From: an uncultured Candidatus Actinomarina sp.
GTDB lineage: Bacteria; Actinomycetota; Acidimicrobiia; Actinomarinales; Actinomarinaceae
Assembly (NCBI GenBank): GCA_902580215.1
Contig: CACHJT010000001.1
Coordinates: 156,306-220,305, forward strand
Reading direction: 5' to 3'
DNA: 64,000 nucleotides
Part shown: one piece after another, positions 31,232 to 40,889 of the stretch
Position numbering within the stretch: position 1 is the stretch's first letter
How the letters are laid out: each line of letters begins with the position of its first letter
Notes under the pieces: model-generated
Told to the model about the DNA's origin: nothing
Database searches by the model: none
What the model saw: only the letters and a program-made list of their open reading frames with translations
Made by a program: the position numbers and the translations under genes

Positions 31232-32787
31232 TAGTTTGTTAAATTTCTAGTACTAAGTATATATGTAGGAAGTGCGCTAATTGCTAACAAAATAAATGCA
31301 GAAAATGCTGCTTGTGTAAATAAAGCTTCAGAAGCGTTAGACCATATGTCAACAGCCATAGTGCTAAAGCCGGTTGGACGCAGTAGTAAGGTTTGCGGTA
31401 ACTCTTTCATTGTTGAAAGAAAAACTAAAGCTGCACCAGCTAATAATCCTTTGTAAATAAGTGGAAATGTAATTTTTATAAATGTTTCCATCTTTGAAAA
31501 ACCAAGGCCAGAACTTGCTTCAATATAGGATAGTTTCACTTGTTCCATTGACGCTTGTCCTCCTCCAACAGCTTGAGGTAAAAAAACTATTAAGTATGAG
31601 ATTATAAGTGTTGTAAAAGTTTGATAAATCGCTGGAACAATTTTAATAGTTATAAACAACATTGAAATTCCTACAGCAATATGAGGAAGCCCATATAAAG
31701 TAAGGGTTACTTTTTCGAATAAATCACCAAATTTTGATCTATATTGAGAAATCATTATAACTATTGGAGTAGCAATAATCATTGCAAATATTGAAGTTAC
31801 AGTAGCTGCTGTTAGTGATCCAACTACGCCTGATAGAACGTTATTAACAGCATTGCCTTGTGACATACCTCGAATTAACCAATAGGAAAGAACACTTATT
31901 GGTATAACTAAACTGAATAAAATAACTAAAGCAAAAAATGCTAAAACTAAAACTTTATTTTTGTGAGACAATTTAGCTTTTACAATTTCTCTTGGTGTTC
32001 CAGAAACTTTAGCTGACCTACTCAATTCACTTCCCCTTTGAGCAAAACTGATTATTAAAGCAATAAATATCAACAAGGTCGAATAGAAAATTACAGGATC
32101 ACCATTTATATTTATTGTGTAATAAGAGTAAATTGCCTTTGTTAATGTTCCATATTTCATTAAAGAAACAGCACCAAAATCAGAAATTACATACAATCCA
32201 ACTAAAAGAGATGAATAAATAATAGGTTTTTTTAATCTTGGTAAAACAACACTTCTATACATCTTTATTTTTTTAACTCCAAGTGACCTAGCAGCATCTT
32301 CAACTGTTGAATCTAAATTTCTAAGTGCACTACTGCAAATTAATTGAACATATGGATAAGTAAACAAAGTAAGTACAATCCAGCTTCCAATAAAACCATC
32401 AATTCCAGATATTTCATTTATCCCAAAAGTTGAAAAAATATCTACAAATAATCCCCTTGGTGAAAATGCTGAAACATATGTTAAAGCACCTATGTAAGAC
32501 GGTATTACTAAAGGTAAAATTGTAAGAGTAAACAATAACTTAGAAGCAGGAATTTCATATCGAACAATAAGAATAGAAATTAATAAACCTAAAAATAGGC
32601 TTGTAAGAATTACTGCAATAAATAAAAATATTGTATTCAAAAATAATGTAAGAACATCCCATGATTGCAAAAATTCAGACAAATTTTTTGAAAAATTTGC
32701 AAAACGCCAAAACATATAAAAAATAGGCATCAAAAATAAAATTAAAATAAAAGTATTTGTTACTATCAGAGGTTTTGGTGCCTTCAC
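31231..32787 (-). CDS. fbpB: Fe3+-type ABC transporter permease (two fused permease halves)
   Basis: 518 aa; two binding-protein-dependent permease EAA-loop regions DAARSLGVKKIKMYRSVVLPRLK and EASSGLGFSKMETFIKITFPLI. Confidence 0.9.
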   Translation of the reverse strand: MKAPKPLIVTNTFILILFLMPIFYMFWRFANFSKNLSEFLQSWDVLTLFLNTIFLFIAVILTSLFLGLLISILIVRYEIPASKLLFTLTILPLVIPSYIGALTYVSAFSPRGLFVDIFSTFGINEISGIDGFIGSWIVLTLFTYPYVQLICSSALRNLDSTVEDAARSLGVKKIKMYRSVVLPRLKKPIIYSSLLVGLYVISDFGAVSLMKYGTLTKAIYSYYTININGDPVIFYSTLLIFIALIISFAQRGSELSRSAKVSGTPREIVKAKLSHKNKVLVLAFFALVILFSLVIPISVLSYWLIRGMSQGNAVNNVLSGVVGSLTAATVTSIFAMIIATPIVIMISQYRSKFGDLFEKVTLTLYGLPHIAVGISMLFITIKIVPAIYQTFTTLIISYLIVFLPQAVGGGQASMEQVKLSYIEASSGLGFSKMETFIKITFPLIYKGLLAGAALVFLSTMKELPQTLLLRPTGFSTMAVDIWSNASEALFTQAAFSAFILLAISALPTYILSTRNLTN

Positions 32788-32826
32788 TCTATTAAGGATA
32801 AATAAAAATTACAGTTATTAAAAGAA

Positions 32827-32862
32827 AAAAATTCTGGCCAGAATTACCTGGCCAGAATTTTT
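32827..32862. terminator. Bidirectional hairpin between the substrate-binding and permease genes
   Basis: 15-bp perfect inverted repeat AAAAATTCTGGCCAG-AATTAC-CTGGCCAGAATTTTT. Confidence 0.8.
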
Positions 32863-32888
32863 GACTCATTTTGATACTAAATGAAGAA

Positions 32889-33989
32889 TCAAAATCCTGC
32901 CTGAGCAATCAACTCTACAGCTTTTTCCTGCCATAGAGATAACGCTGACCAATTTAGGTTTGAAGGAGAGTTCAAACTATTAATGTCTGGAAGCAAAGCA
33001 TTAGGCTTAATACCTGTAACAAGAGGGAACTCGTAAACAGTATTTGTAAATGTTTCTTGAGCCGCTTTTGAATGAAGGAATTCAATAAATGCTAACGCTG
33101 CTGGTTTATTTTGGCTTGAAGACAAAATACCAACACCAGCAGGCATAACCATTGCTCCACATCCTTCATCCAAATATACATTCTTAATTGGCTCATTTCC
33201 GTTTTCAGCCAACACTCGCAATGTGTAATAGTGATTAATCATTCCAATATCTAGCTCACCGGCTGCAGCAGCTGCAACTTGTGGTGAGTTTTTAGGATAT
33301 TCAGCATATCCAAGTCCATTTATGGTGGTTAGCCATTCTAAGACTTTTTCTTCACCGTCCAACTCAACCATACAAGCAACCATTGCTATAAATGAAGAAT
33401 TGGTTGGAGCAAGTCCTAATCGATTTCTAAACTTTTCATCTGCAAGACCATAAATATCATTTGGCAACTCCGAATCTTGAACGTCTCTAGTATCAACAAC
33501 TAGAGCTCTAGATCTACCAGATGTTCCCACCCAGTAATTATTTTTATCTACAGCCCAACCGGGAACATTATCTAAAATATCAGCTGGTAGTCTCTCAAAC
33601 AGGCCTTCTTTGGCGACAATTCCAAGACTTACTGGGTCTTGAGAAAAGAAAACATCAGCAGGACTGATTGCGCCTTCAAGTTTAAGAGTTCCTGCTAACT
33701 CCGCACTTTTAGCATATCTTACCTCGACTGTTACCCCCGAAGTAGATTCAAATTCAGCAATAATTTCTGATACTAAACTTTCTTTTCTTCCGCTATAGAT
33801 GACAAGCGTCCCGCTTACTTCTGCTTCTTCCTCGGTTAGTGCTGCATTAACTGCAGCTTCAATTTCTTCTTGAGAGACTTCTCCAGCTGGACCTTGTTCA
33901 CCAGCCGGACCACGTTCACCAGCTGTAGTAGTACAAGCCGATAAAACTATTGTGAGAGCAACTAAAACTAAACTATATTTTTTATTCAC
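32889..33989 (-). CDS. fbpA: Fe3+-type ABC transporter substrate-binding lipoprotein (start trimmed to GTG at 33989)
   Basis: LVLVALTIVLSAC lipobox; GTLVIYSGRKESLVSEIIAEFESTSGVTVEVRYAKSAELAGTL (FutA/FbpA-like); GAGGT five nt upstream of the GTG. Confidence 0.88.
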   Translation of the reverse strand: MNKKYSLVLVALTIVLSACTTTAGERGPAGEQGPAGEVSQEEIEAAVNAALTEEEAEVSGTLVIYSGRKESLVSEIIAEFESTSGVTVEVRYAKSAELAGTLKLEGAISPADVFFSQDPVSLGIVAKEGLFERLPADILDNVPGWAVDKNNYWVGTSGRSRALVVDTRDVQDSELPNDIYGLADEKFRNRLGLAPTNSSFIAMVACMVELDGEEKVLEWLTTINGLGYAEYPKNSPQVAAAAAGELDIGMINHYYTLRVLAENGNEPIKNVYLDEGCGAMVMPAGVGILSSSQNKPAALAFIEFLHSKAAQETFTNTVYEFPLVTGIKPNALLPDINSLNSPSNLNWSALSLWQEKAVELIAQAGF

Positions 33990-34121
33990 ATTTACCTCAA
34001 ATTTCAAATTTACTTTGTTAATAGTACTTAACATTATAAGTTAATGCTAATTTATTAAAAAAAAATTAAAAATTTATAGAATTCAGATTTAAGTTTAAGA
34101 AATTTAACTGTGTTGAGAAAA

Positions 34122-34259
34122 TTAGTTTACGCTACCTGATTTAGAAAGCCTTTTAAAATTAAACGATCTTAAAATAAACTTTCCCCCATTGCGGACAAAC
34201 CACATAAAGCCAGCAAGTAAGTAAGCGTAAGGACACATCATATTACTGATATTATACAT
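34122..34259 (-). CDS. Possible small protein (MYNISNMMCPYAYLLAGFMWFVRNGGKFILRSFNFKRLSKSGSVN*)
   Basis: 45-aa open frame by hand translation, filling an otherwise empty gap; may start at the internal ATGATG. Confidence 0.3.
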   Translation of the reverse strand: MYNISNMMCPYAYLLAGFMWFVRNGGKFILRSFNFKRLSKSGSVN

Positions 34260-34279
34260 TAAATAGTAAAATATTAATA

Positions 34280-34375
34280 ATGCAAAAAGATCCTAAGATT
34301 GTAAGAAAATATGAACCAGTAATTTGGTTACTTTTTTTTGGATTGACCTTCGCGGTTGGTTGCCCAGCATTTTAG
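34280..34375 (+). CDS. Possible small membrane protein (MQKDPKIVRKYEPVIWLLFFGLTFAVGCPAF*)
   Basis: 31-aa open frame with charged N-terminus and one hydrophobic segment. Confidence 0.35.
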   Translation: MQKDPKIVRKYEPVIWLLFFGLTFAVGCPAF

Positions 34376-34414
34376 AAATATCATTATTTGTTAATTACTG
34401 TTAACATGTAACTA

Positions 34415-35101
34415 ATGAATACTAAAAACCCAAATATTCTCTCTCAAGATGAAATAGAAAGTTTACCAAATTCTTTTTATTCTCATGCTGAAGCAATATA
34501 TCATCTTAATGAAGTTGGTATTGAAGTAAAGCAAACCCGAGTAGCAGAGTGGCTAGGTGTTAGTAGAGCAAACGTTTCTCAAGTTATAGGAAGAATGCAA
34601 AATAATGGTCTTATTGAATTAACAGATGAATTAAAGCTCTCTAAAAAAGGTGCTTATCTAGCAAAAATAATTTCACGCAGACATCGAATAATTGAGAGAT
34701 TTCTTTCAGAAGTCCTTGACTTACCTTGGGACAAAGTTTACAAAGAAACGAAAAAATGGGAAAACATTCTAAGTCCTACTACTGAAGAGGCAATGTTAAA
34801 AATTTTGGGTAATCCAACTACTGGTCCTTTTGGTAACCCAATTCCTTATTCAAACTATAAAGAAGTTCCCATGAAAAATTTATTGGATGTTGATCCAAAT
34901 GAAGATTATGAAATTTTAAAAATTTCAGAAGAGCTTAAAAAAGATAACAATGTAATTGATTTTCTACAGAAAAATCACATGTTGCCTGGAAACAATATTT
35001 TTATTTCTGATACAAACAAGTATTCAATTACTGTCAGTATTACAAAAAATCAATATTTTGGTCTCGATCAGTACATTGCTGAGAGAGTATTTGTCGGTTG
35101 A
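34415..35101 (+). CDS. DtxR/MntR-family metal-dependent transcriptional regulator
   Basis: 228 aa; HTH RVAEWLGVSRANVSQVIGRMQNNGLIEL, dimerisation region RRHRIIERFLSEVLDLPWDKVYKE. Confidence 0.9.
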   Translation: MNTKNPNILSQDEIESLPNSFYSHAEAIYHLNEVGIEVKQTRVAEWLGVSRANVSQVIGRMQNNGLIELTDELKLSKKGAYLAKIISRRHRIIERFLSEVLDLPWDKVYKETKKWENILSPTTEEAMLKILGNPTTGPFGNPIPYSNYKEVPMKNLLDVDPNEDYEILKISEELKKDNNVIDFLQKNHMLPGNNIFISDTNKYSITVSITKNQYFGLDQYIAERVFVG

Positions 35102-35141
35102 TTCAATTTATGATTATACAGAGATTTTTTATAATTGACTT

Positions 35142-35624
35142 ATGAGTAATTTATTGTCAAATATACCTTATGAACTATTTAGTTATATTGGTGGTGGAAT
35201 ATTTTTGTTTATCATCTTATATAAATTTTTCCCAAATTTATTTATTAAGATTCATAAACCAGTCTTTTTCACGATAGGTATATTGTCATTATCTTTAGGA
35301 TACGTTGGAATTGTAATTCCTGGTCTTCCCACAACTGTTTTTATACTGATTGCAGCATGGGCTTTCTCAAAATGTTCAGAAAGATTTACATTTTGGATTG
35401 AAAACCACAGAATTTTTGGTCCAATCATTTTAAATTGGAAAACATACAGAGGTCTTTCAAGAAGGGCTAAGAAGCTAGCCATTTCAATGATTATTCCAAC
35501 TTTTGTATTTACTATCTACTTTGTTTTTTCACTTGTTGGAGACTTAATTTTTGGTGCTTTTGGAATCGCTCTTTGCACATGGTTAGCAACTAGACCAGAG
35601 CCACCTCTTGAAAACGAAGCTTAA
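35142..35624 (+). CDS. DUF454 (YbaN-like) membrane protein
   Basis: 160 aa; LSLGYVGIVIPGLPTTVFILIAAWAFSKCSERF…NHRIFGPIILNW. Confidence 0.88.
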   Translation: MSNLLSNIPYELFSYIGGGIFLFIILYKFFPNLFIKIHKPVFFTIGILSLSLGYVGIVIPGLPTTVFILIAAWAFSKCSERFTFWIENHRIFGPIILNWKTYRGLSRRAKKLAISMIIPTFVFTIYFVFSLVGDLIFGAFGIALCTWLATRPEPPLENEA

Positions 35625-35626
35625 AT

Positions 35627-36229
35627 TTAGTTAGCTTCGGGGATTTGATAGCCTATTGGTGAAACTTTATCTAATTCAAATACATCTCTTGCTTGAGCTT
35701 CGTAATTCAATCCTATAGATATTTGATCTCCTTCAGTAACCCTATTCCCATTTTCATCTAGCCTTGCATTCATGGTTGCTTTTTTGCCAGATTTACAAAT
35801 TGTTTTTATTTCAGTCATCTCATCAGCCCAGGCTAATAAATATACACTTCCTGGAAAAGGTTCTCCACGAAAATCTGTTCTCAATCCATAGCAAAGAACA
35901 GGAATTTTAAGCTTATCTACAACCAAAGACAATTGAAGCACTTGTTTTGGGCTAAGGAACTGTGATTCATCAACAAGTACGCAAGATACTTTTTCCCTCT
36001 GATGTTCATGTGCAGTCCAAACATATAGATCATCATCAGCAGTAAAAATTTCACATTCCCTGTCCAAACCAATTCTTGAAGCAATTTTTCCCTCTCCAAA
36101 TCTGTCATCTAGTTTTGGTGTGAATAAAAGAGTTCTCATATTTCTTTCTTCATAGTTATGTGCAGACTGTAAGAGAGTTGTACTTTTTCCAGCATTCATT
36201 GCTGCATAATAAAAATATAATTTTGCCAT
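35627..36229 (-). CDS. tdk: Thymidine kinase
   Basis: 200 aa; [48 protein letters not shown]. Confidence 0.95.
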   Translation of the reverse strand: MAKLYFYYAAMNAGKSTTLLQSAHNYEERNMRTLLFTPKLDDRFGEGKIASRIGLDRECEIFTADDDLYVWTAHEHQREKVSCVLVDESQFLSPKQVLQLSLVVDKLKIPVLCYGLRTDFRGEPFPGSVYLLAWADEMTEIKTICKSGKKATMNARLDENGNRVTEGDQISIGLNYEAQARDVFELDKVSPIGYQIPEAN

Positions 36230-36261
36230 TTCTTATATATTAGTTATTTAATTTATAGTTG

Positions 36262-37257
36262 CTATCGAACAGCAACTATTCTTCCAACAGTTTTTCTGCT
36301 TCCAATCATGTCAAGATACTCGACAATTTCATCAAATTTAATAGTTTTAAAGACAGGTTCAATTTGTTGATTAGTGTATAAATCAAATATTAACTCCATC
36401 CTTGATTGAAGATATTTTTTATCATCATTTTCGAAACTGATCATGAAAACTCCCATAATTGAAATATTCTTAACAAGTAAATAGCTAAGCGGTTGGGAGG
36501 GAATATTTCCACTTGCAAAGCCTACTATCAGTGCTCGGCCTTCAGAACTAAGCAGCCGTAATCCTTGTTCATATGGTTCGCCTCCAACTTGATCGTAAAA
36601 GATATCCACTGGTCTTTTACCAAATTTTGCTTCCACAGTTTCTCTTAAATCTTCCTCTTGATAATTTATTACTAAATCTGGTCCAAATTGTTTAACCAAC
36701 TCTTTCTTTTTTTCAGAACCTACTGCGGCAATAACTCTTGCGCCAGATATCTTAGCAAGTTGAATAGCTGACAATCCCACTCCACCTGCTGCTGCATTCA
36801 CTAATACCAATTCATTAGGTTTTATTTGAGCTCTTCTGTGCAGTGCAAAGTCTGAAGTAAGATATGACATAAGAATTGCCGCACCTACTTCAAATGAAAT
36901 ATTTTCAGGAAGTTTATAAGTTAGATTTTCGGACACCACACAAACATCACCAAAACTTCCATGTCTTCCAGATCTAAATACAGTGGTTGCTGCTACAACT
37001 CTATCTCCTACTTGAAACTGACTCTCTTCATGGCACTCCTTTACGTATCCTGCAACCTCAAAACCAGGTACAAATGGATGTTTTGGGTTCGATTGGTACA
37101 GCCCACTTGATAATAAAAGATCAGCATAATTTAAAGTTGCTGCTTTGGTTTCTATTATTAACTCTTTATCTTTGATTTTTGGGTAATCCATTGTTGTAAA
37201 TTCAAGATCTGTGAATAAACCCATTTCTTTTTGAACTAATGCTTTGTATTCATTCAT
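36262..37257 (-). CDS. Zinc-less MDR / NADPH:quinone oxidoreductase-like protein
   Basis: 331 aa; NYADLLLSSGLYQ, VNAAAGGVGLSAIQLAKISGARVIAAVGS. Confidence 0.92.
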   Translation of the reverse strand: MNEYKALVQKEMGLFTDLEFTTMDYPKIKDKELIIETKAATLNYADLLLSSGLYQSNPKHPFVPGFEVAGYVKECHEESQFQVGDRVVAATTVFRSGRHGSFGDVCVVSENLTYKLPENISFEVGAAILMSYLTSDFALHRRAQIKPNELVLVNAAAGGVGLSAIQLAKISGARVIAAVGSEKKKELVKQFGPDLVINYQEEDLRETVEAKFGKRPVDIFYDQVGGEPYEQGLRLLSSEGRALIVGFASGNIPSQPLSYLLVKNISIMGVFMISFENDDKKYLQSRMELIFDLYTNQQIEPVFKTIKFDEIVEYLDMIGSRKTVGRIVAVR

Positions 37258-37298
37258 ATCAATATCATAAAAGAATTTATTAATGGTAGTCTTTTTTT

Positions 37299-37679
37299 AT
37301 GGAAGTAATTATTAAATACATACACATGATTGGTTTGTCAGTCTGGCTTGGATCAATGATTCTTTGGGCAGTATTTGCACCTCAGCTTTATAAAATCGAT
37401 CCATCGAAAAAAACTACAGATACTTTAAGAGGCTATTTTAGTTCAGTCTCTTGGACATCATACTTTTTAGCATTAGTGTCCGGATTGACTCTTTACTTTT
37501 TAGAACAAAGCACAACTTCAAATTGGCTACTTGAAGTATCACTTCTTGGGTTAGCTGGTGTTGTTATTGCATTACATAGCTATGCTACAAAACTTAGTGC
37601 TGCATTAAGAGGTGCTTTTAATGGGGTAATGTTAATACTTGCTTTAGTTGTTGTGTACCTAGCAACTATATATATTTAA
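37299..37679 (+). CDS. Small 4-TM membrane protein (CopD/DUF4149-like)
   Basis: 126 aa; four hydrophobic segments, YIHMIGLSVWLGSMILWAVFAPQL. Confidence 0.55.
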   Translation: MEVIIKYIHMIGLSVWLGSMILWAVFAPQLYKIDPSKKTTDTLRGYFSSVSWTSYFLALVSGLTLYFLEQSTTSNWLLEVSLLGLAGVVIALHSYATKLSAALRGAFNGVMLILALVVVYLATIYI

Positions 37680-38221
37680 AAAGAATTAATTAAATCTAAG
37701 TCTTCTTCAGCAATAATTCCGTATCCTCGAGTAAGAATATTTTTGCTATCTTTTTCAATCAAAAACCAATATATTGTTTCATTAGAAGGTATGTCTAAAT
37801 TTGTTAAAAACTGGTCTAGGTCGACATAGGCAGTAATTGTCCTATCTCTGATTCTGTCATCTCTTATTCCCGCTCGCATAATTCCATCTAAATAAACTTC
37901 AAATAATTTTGAACTCTTTTGTACAGTTGGTACTTCAATAATGTTATGTGAATCACCAAATCCATTGTTTTCTAATAAAGATATTGACTCATCTACCAAA
38001 GGCTGGTGCCACTGTTGAAACGCTACAATAATAATTAGATTTTTATCAACAAAATCATCTGGTACAACTTTGTCTCTTTTATTTAAATCTCTTCCATTTA
38101 TCTCTGGAAACTCTCCATATTCAACAGTCACTTCATTCTCCTGTTCTGCTTGACAACTTACAGAAAAAAATAAAATTAATACAAGGAAGCTAGTCTTGAA
38201 CTGGACCAAGGACTGCCTCAA
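37676..38221 (-). CDS. Hypothetical lipoprotein
   Basis: LVLILFFSVSC lipobox; the start may lie inside the annotated overlap with the upstream gene. Confidence 0.6.
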   Translation of the reverse strand: MRQSLVQFKTSFLVLILFFSVSCQAEQENEVTVEYGEFPEINGRDLNKRDKVVPDDFVDKNLIIIVAFQQWHQPLVDESISLLENNGFGDSHNIIEVPTVQKSSKLFEVYLDGIMRAGIRDDRIRDRTITAYVDLDQFLTNLDIPSNETIYWFLIEKDSKNILTRGYGIIAEEDLDLINSF

Positions 38222-38627
38222 GATTTTTAATTTGTTTATCCATTAATTTGTTAAAAATAGGTCCTACAAAGATTCCCAAAACAAAAAAAGGAAATTTGTA
38301 TTTAATGTCTACAGAATAAGTAACTTCAGTACCTTTTGAATTTGCTGATAAAAAGATAGTGTCAACAATTGTAAATATAGAAGTACTAGCTTGTAAAGAG
38401 ACTCTTAAAGGAGGGCCCCATTCAATAATTTCATAATTGTATTCCCTTGGCTTATTGTTGAAATGTGTTTTTACTTTGAAAACTGAACCTTGTCTTAAAG
38501 GTTCTTTTGTAATAAGCTCGCCTTCATCACCTTCAGCCCATTTTTCTAAATTTCTAAAATCTGATAAAAAACCAAAAGCAGAATCTATATCTGTATTCAC
38601 TGTTACTGTTCTTGAAAAATTTGGCAT
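38190..38627 (-). CDS. SRPBCC (polyketide cyclase/START-like) family protein
   Basis: 145 aa; VNTDIDSAFGFLSDFRNLEKWAEGDEGE. Confidence 0.75.
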   Translation of the reverse strand: MPNFSRTVTVNTDIDSAFGFLSDFRNLEKWAEGDEGELITKEPLRQGSVFKVKTHFNNKPREYNYEIIEWGPPLRVSLQASTSIFTIVDTIFLSANSKGTEVTYSVDIKYKFPFFVLGIFVGPIFNKLMDKQIKNLEAVLGPVQD

Positions 38628-38667
38628 AAGTTTATATTAAGTTGATTAAATTTTTGTAGGAAATTGT

Positions 38668-39492
38668 TTATCTAAGATTTAAAGATCTATTTCTAAATCC
38701 TATAAATCCTATTGCCAAAAATATCATTATTTTACCAATGACTAGTAACAAGTCTTCTGCAAATAATCCATCTTGATAAGGGTTACCATATGCTCCAAAA
38801 GATGAAAGGTTATCATCAAACCACTGAAAGAAATCATTTGTTCCAGCTAGTGAGTTAGTTAAATATTCAAATGCCATTAAACCTCCACCAAAAGCCCAAG
38901 CCATTGAAGATTTTCCAGTAAATGCTCCGAGTGCAAATCCAAGAGCACCAAAAGTAACTCCAGCCAAAGCGGCTTGAAGTGTTGCTTTCATAAGTGGAAC
39001 ATAATCAAGTGTTTGACTAAGTTCCATAGTTGCAATTGGAATAAACATAATATTTGTCCATGCAAAAGTGACAAATAAACCGAATAGAACAGCAACAATT
39101 GATTGTGTTAAATACACAGAAGTTCTTGTCATTGGTAAAGCTGCAACAAATTCAAAAGTCCCATCTTCTTCTGCTTTTGAACCTAATTTATTTAAAAGAA
39201 TTATTGTGGCAGTGCCAATTAAAAGTGGAACAAATGGTACTAAGAAATAAGTTGTTACCATTCCTTCTAATGTAAAAACATTGTCCCAATCCGAAATTCC
39301 CAATAAATTCATCATTGTTTCATTTTCTGACATTCCTCTAAAAGCTTCTCTTTGTGTGTCAATAAGCAAACTTTCTACACTTGAGTTTGCAAAAGCTAGT
39401 GGAAGTATTAATAAGTAAACCCCGCCAGAAATTGCCCAATTTAAGATAAACTTTCTTGGGACTGTAATCATATATTTGAAATAGTTAAACAT
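38668..39492 (-). CDS. ABC-2 type transporter permease
   Basis: 274 aa, 6 TM; LGSKAEEDGTFEFVAALPMTRTSVYL; downstream of the ATPase gene. Confidence 0.85.
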   Translation of the reverse strand: MFNYFKYMITVPRKFILNWAISGGVYLLILPLAFANSSVESLLIDTQREAFRGMSENETMMNLLGISDWDNVFTLEGMVTTYFLVPFVPLLIGTATIILLNKLGSKAEEDGTFEFVAALPMTRTSVYLTQSIVAVLFGLFVTFAWTNIMFIPIATMELSQTLDYVPLMKATLQAALAGVTFGALGFALGAFTGKSSMAWAFGGGLMAFEYLTNSLAGTNDFFQWFDDNLSSFGAYGNPYQDGLFAEDLLLVIGKIMIFLAIGFIGFRNRSLNLR

Positions 39493-40223
39493 TATTCCTC
39501 TTTTCTGTCATAGAATGTGAAAAAAGCATCTTCTAAATCTTGACCTTCTTCTTTTGCTTTATTTAAAAATGTCTCATATGTTTCATCATATACTTTTGCA
39601 CCTTCTCTTAAAACAGCCATCGAGTCGGCAACTTTTTCAACCTCAGAAATAATATGTGATGATAAAAGTATTGCTGCACCATCATTAGCAAATTCTTTTA
39701 CAATTTCAAAAAAAGTTCTTTGATGAAAGGGGTCTAGGCCTGAAGTTGGTTCATCTAAAATTAATGCCTTTGGCTTATGCAGTACTGCAAGTATTAAGGC
39801 GACTTTTTGCCTATTACCTTTAGATAATTCTTTGAGAGTTTGATCAACTTCCAATTCAAACTTTTCTGCTAATTCCATTGCATAGTTAGTTGATTGACCT
39901 CTCATGTCTGCACCAAGTTTAAATAGTGACTTAGAATTTAAATTTTGTGGAAGTTGAGGATCTCCAGGTAGATATCCTATTATTTTTTTTGCCTCAACAG
40001 GGTTTTCAATTGTATTAATTCCCTCGACTGAGAGTGTGCCTTCAGAAGGAATTAAAAATCCCATAAGACTTCTCATTGTTGTAGATTTTCCAGCCCCATT
40101 AGGACCAAGAAGCCCTTTAACCTCGCCATTATCAACAGAGATATTGATATCTCCAACACCTTTTCCATTTTTGTATCTCATAGTGAGATTTTTAATTTCT
40201 ATCATTATTCTTATTGTATACAA
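39492..40223 (-). CDS. ABC transporter ATP-binding protein (ABC-2 export type)
   Basis: 243 aa; LLGPNGAGKSTTMRSLMGF, LSKGNRQKVALILAVLHKPKALILDEPTSGLDP. Confidence 0.93.
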   Translation of the reverse strand: MYTIRIMIEIKNLTMRYKNGKGVGDINISVDNGEVKGLLGPNGAGKSTTMRSLMGFLIPSEGTLSVEGINTIENPVEAKKIIGYLPGDPQLPQNLNSKSLFKLGADMRGQSTNYAMELAEKFELEVDQTLKELSKGNRQKVALILAVLHKPKALILDEPTSGLDPFHQRTFFEIVKEFANDGAAILLSSHIISEVEKVADSMAVLREGAKVYDETYETFLNKAKEEGQDLEDAFFTFYDRKEE

Positions 40224-40317
40224 TAAAACTTATAAATTGACCTTACTATTTTCCGATTAATTTCGATAAGTTTAATTATAAGAAACTTATTTTTATGCTT
40301 ATAGTAAATATTTAATC

Positions 40318-40881
40318 ATGGATAAAAGAAAAGTAATAGCTAAAAATCGATATGAAGAAATTCATTATGAACTCCTTGAAGTTGGTGAAAAGCTATTAAA
40401 CACCAAAAGACTTACCCAAATATCCCTAAATTCTATAAAAGAATACACAGATATTTCTAAAACAACTATCTATGAACATTTTCATTCGTTTGAAGAATTT
40501 TTATCTGATGTAATCAAGCATGTTTATGAAAAAAGGAGACAAAGCTATCTTGAAAAATTACAAGATAAACCAAAAGAAAATATAAAAACTATTTTTAAAG
40601 TTTGGACTGAATTTACTTACGATAACTTTACCCTTGGAAGAAACATATATGCAGCTTATATACTTCTTGCTGGCAAATATAATTTTCAGCTGATGGGTGG
40701 TGTTTATAAAGATTTAGATATGGAGTTAGAAAAGTTAGGATTTAGCAATAAAGAAAGAGAAGAGTTTATTGGAAAATTTTATTTCAGCATTGACGAGCTG
40801 ATAATAGATTTGGAAAACGAAAATAAAAACAATATAAATTCAAAAATTAATGACTTGATTTTATATCTGGATAATTACTAA
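40318..40881 (+). CDS. TetR-family transcriptional regulator
   Basis: 187 aa; SLNSIKEYTDISKTTIYEHFHSFEEFLSDV HTH; divergent from the ABC-2 operon. Confidence 0.8.
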   Translation: MDKRKVIAKNRYEEIHYELLEVGEKLLNTKRLTQISLNSIKEYTDISKTTIYEHFHSFEEFLSDVIKHVYEKRRQSYLEKLQDKPKENIKTIFKVWTEFTYDNFTLGRNIYAAYILLAGKYNFQLMGGVYKDLDMELEKLGFSNKEREEFIGKFYFSIDELIIDLENENKNNINSKINDLILYLDNY

Positions 40882-40889
40882 TTATTAAG

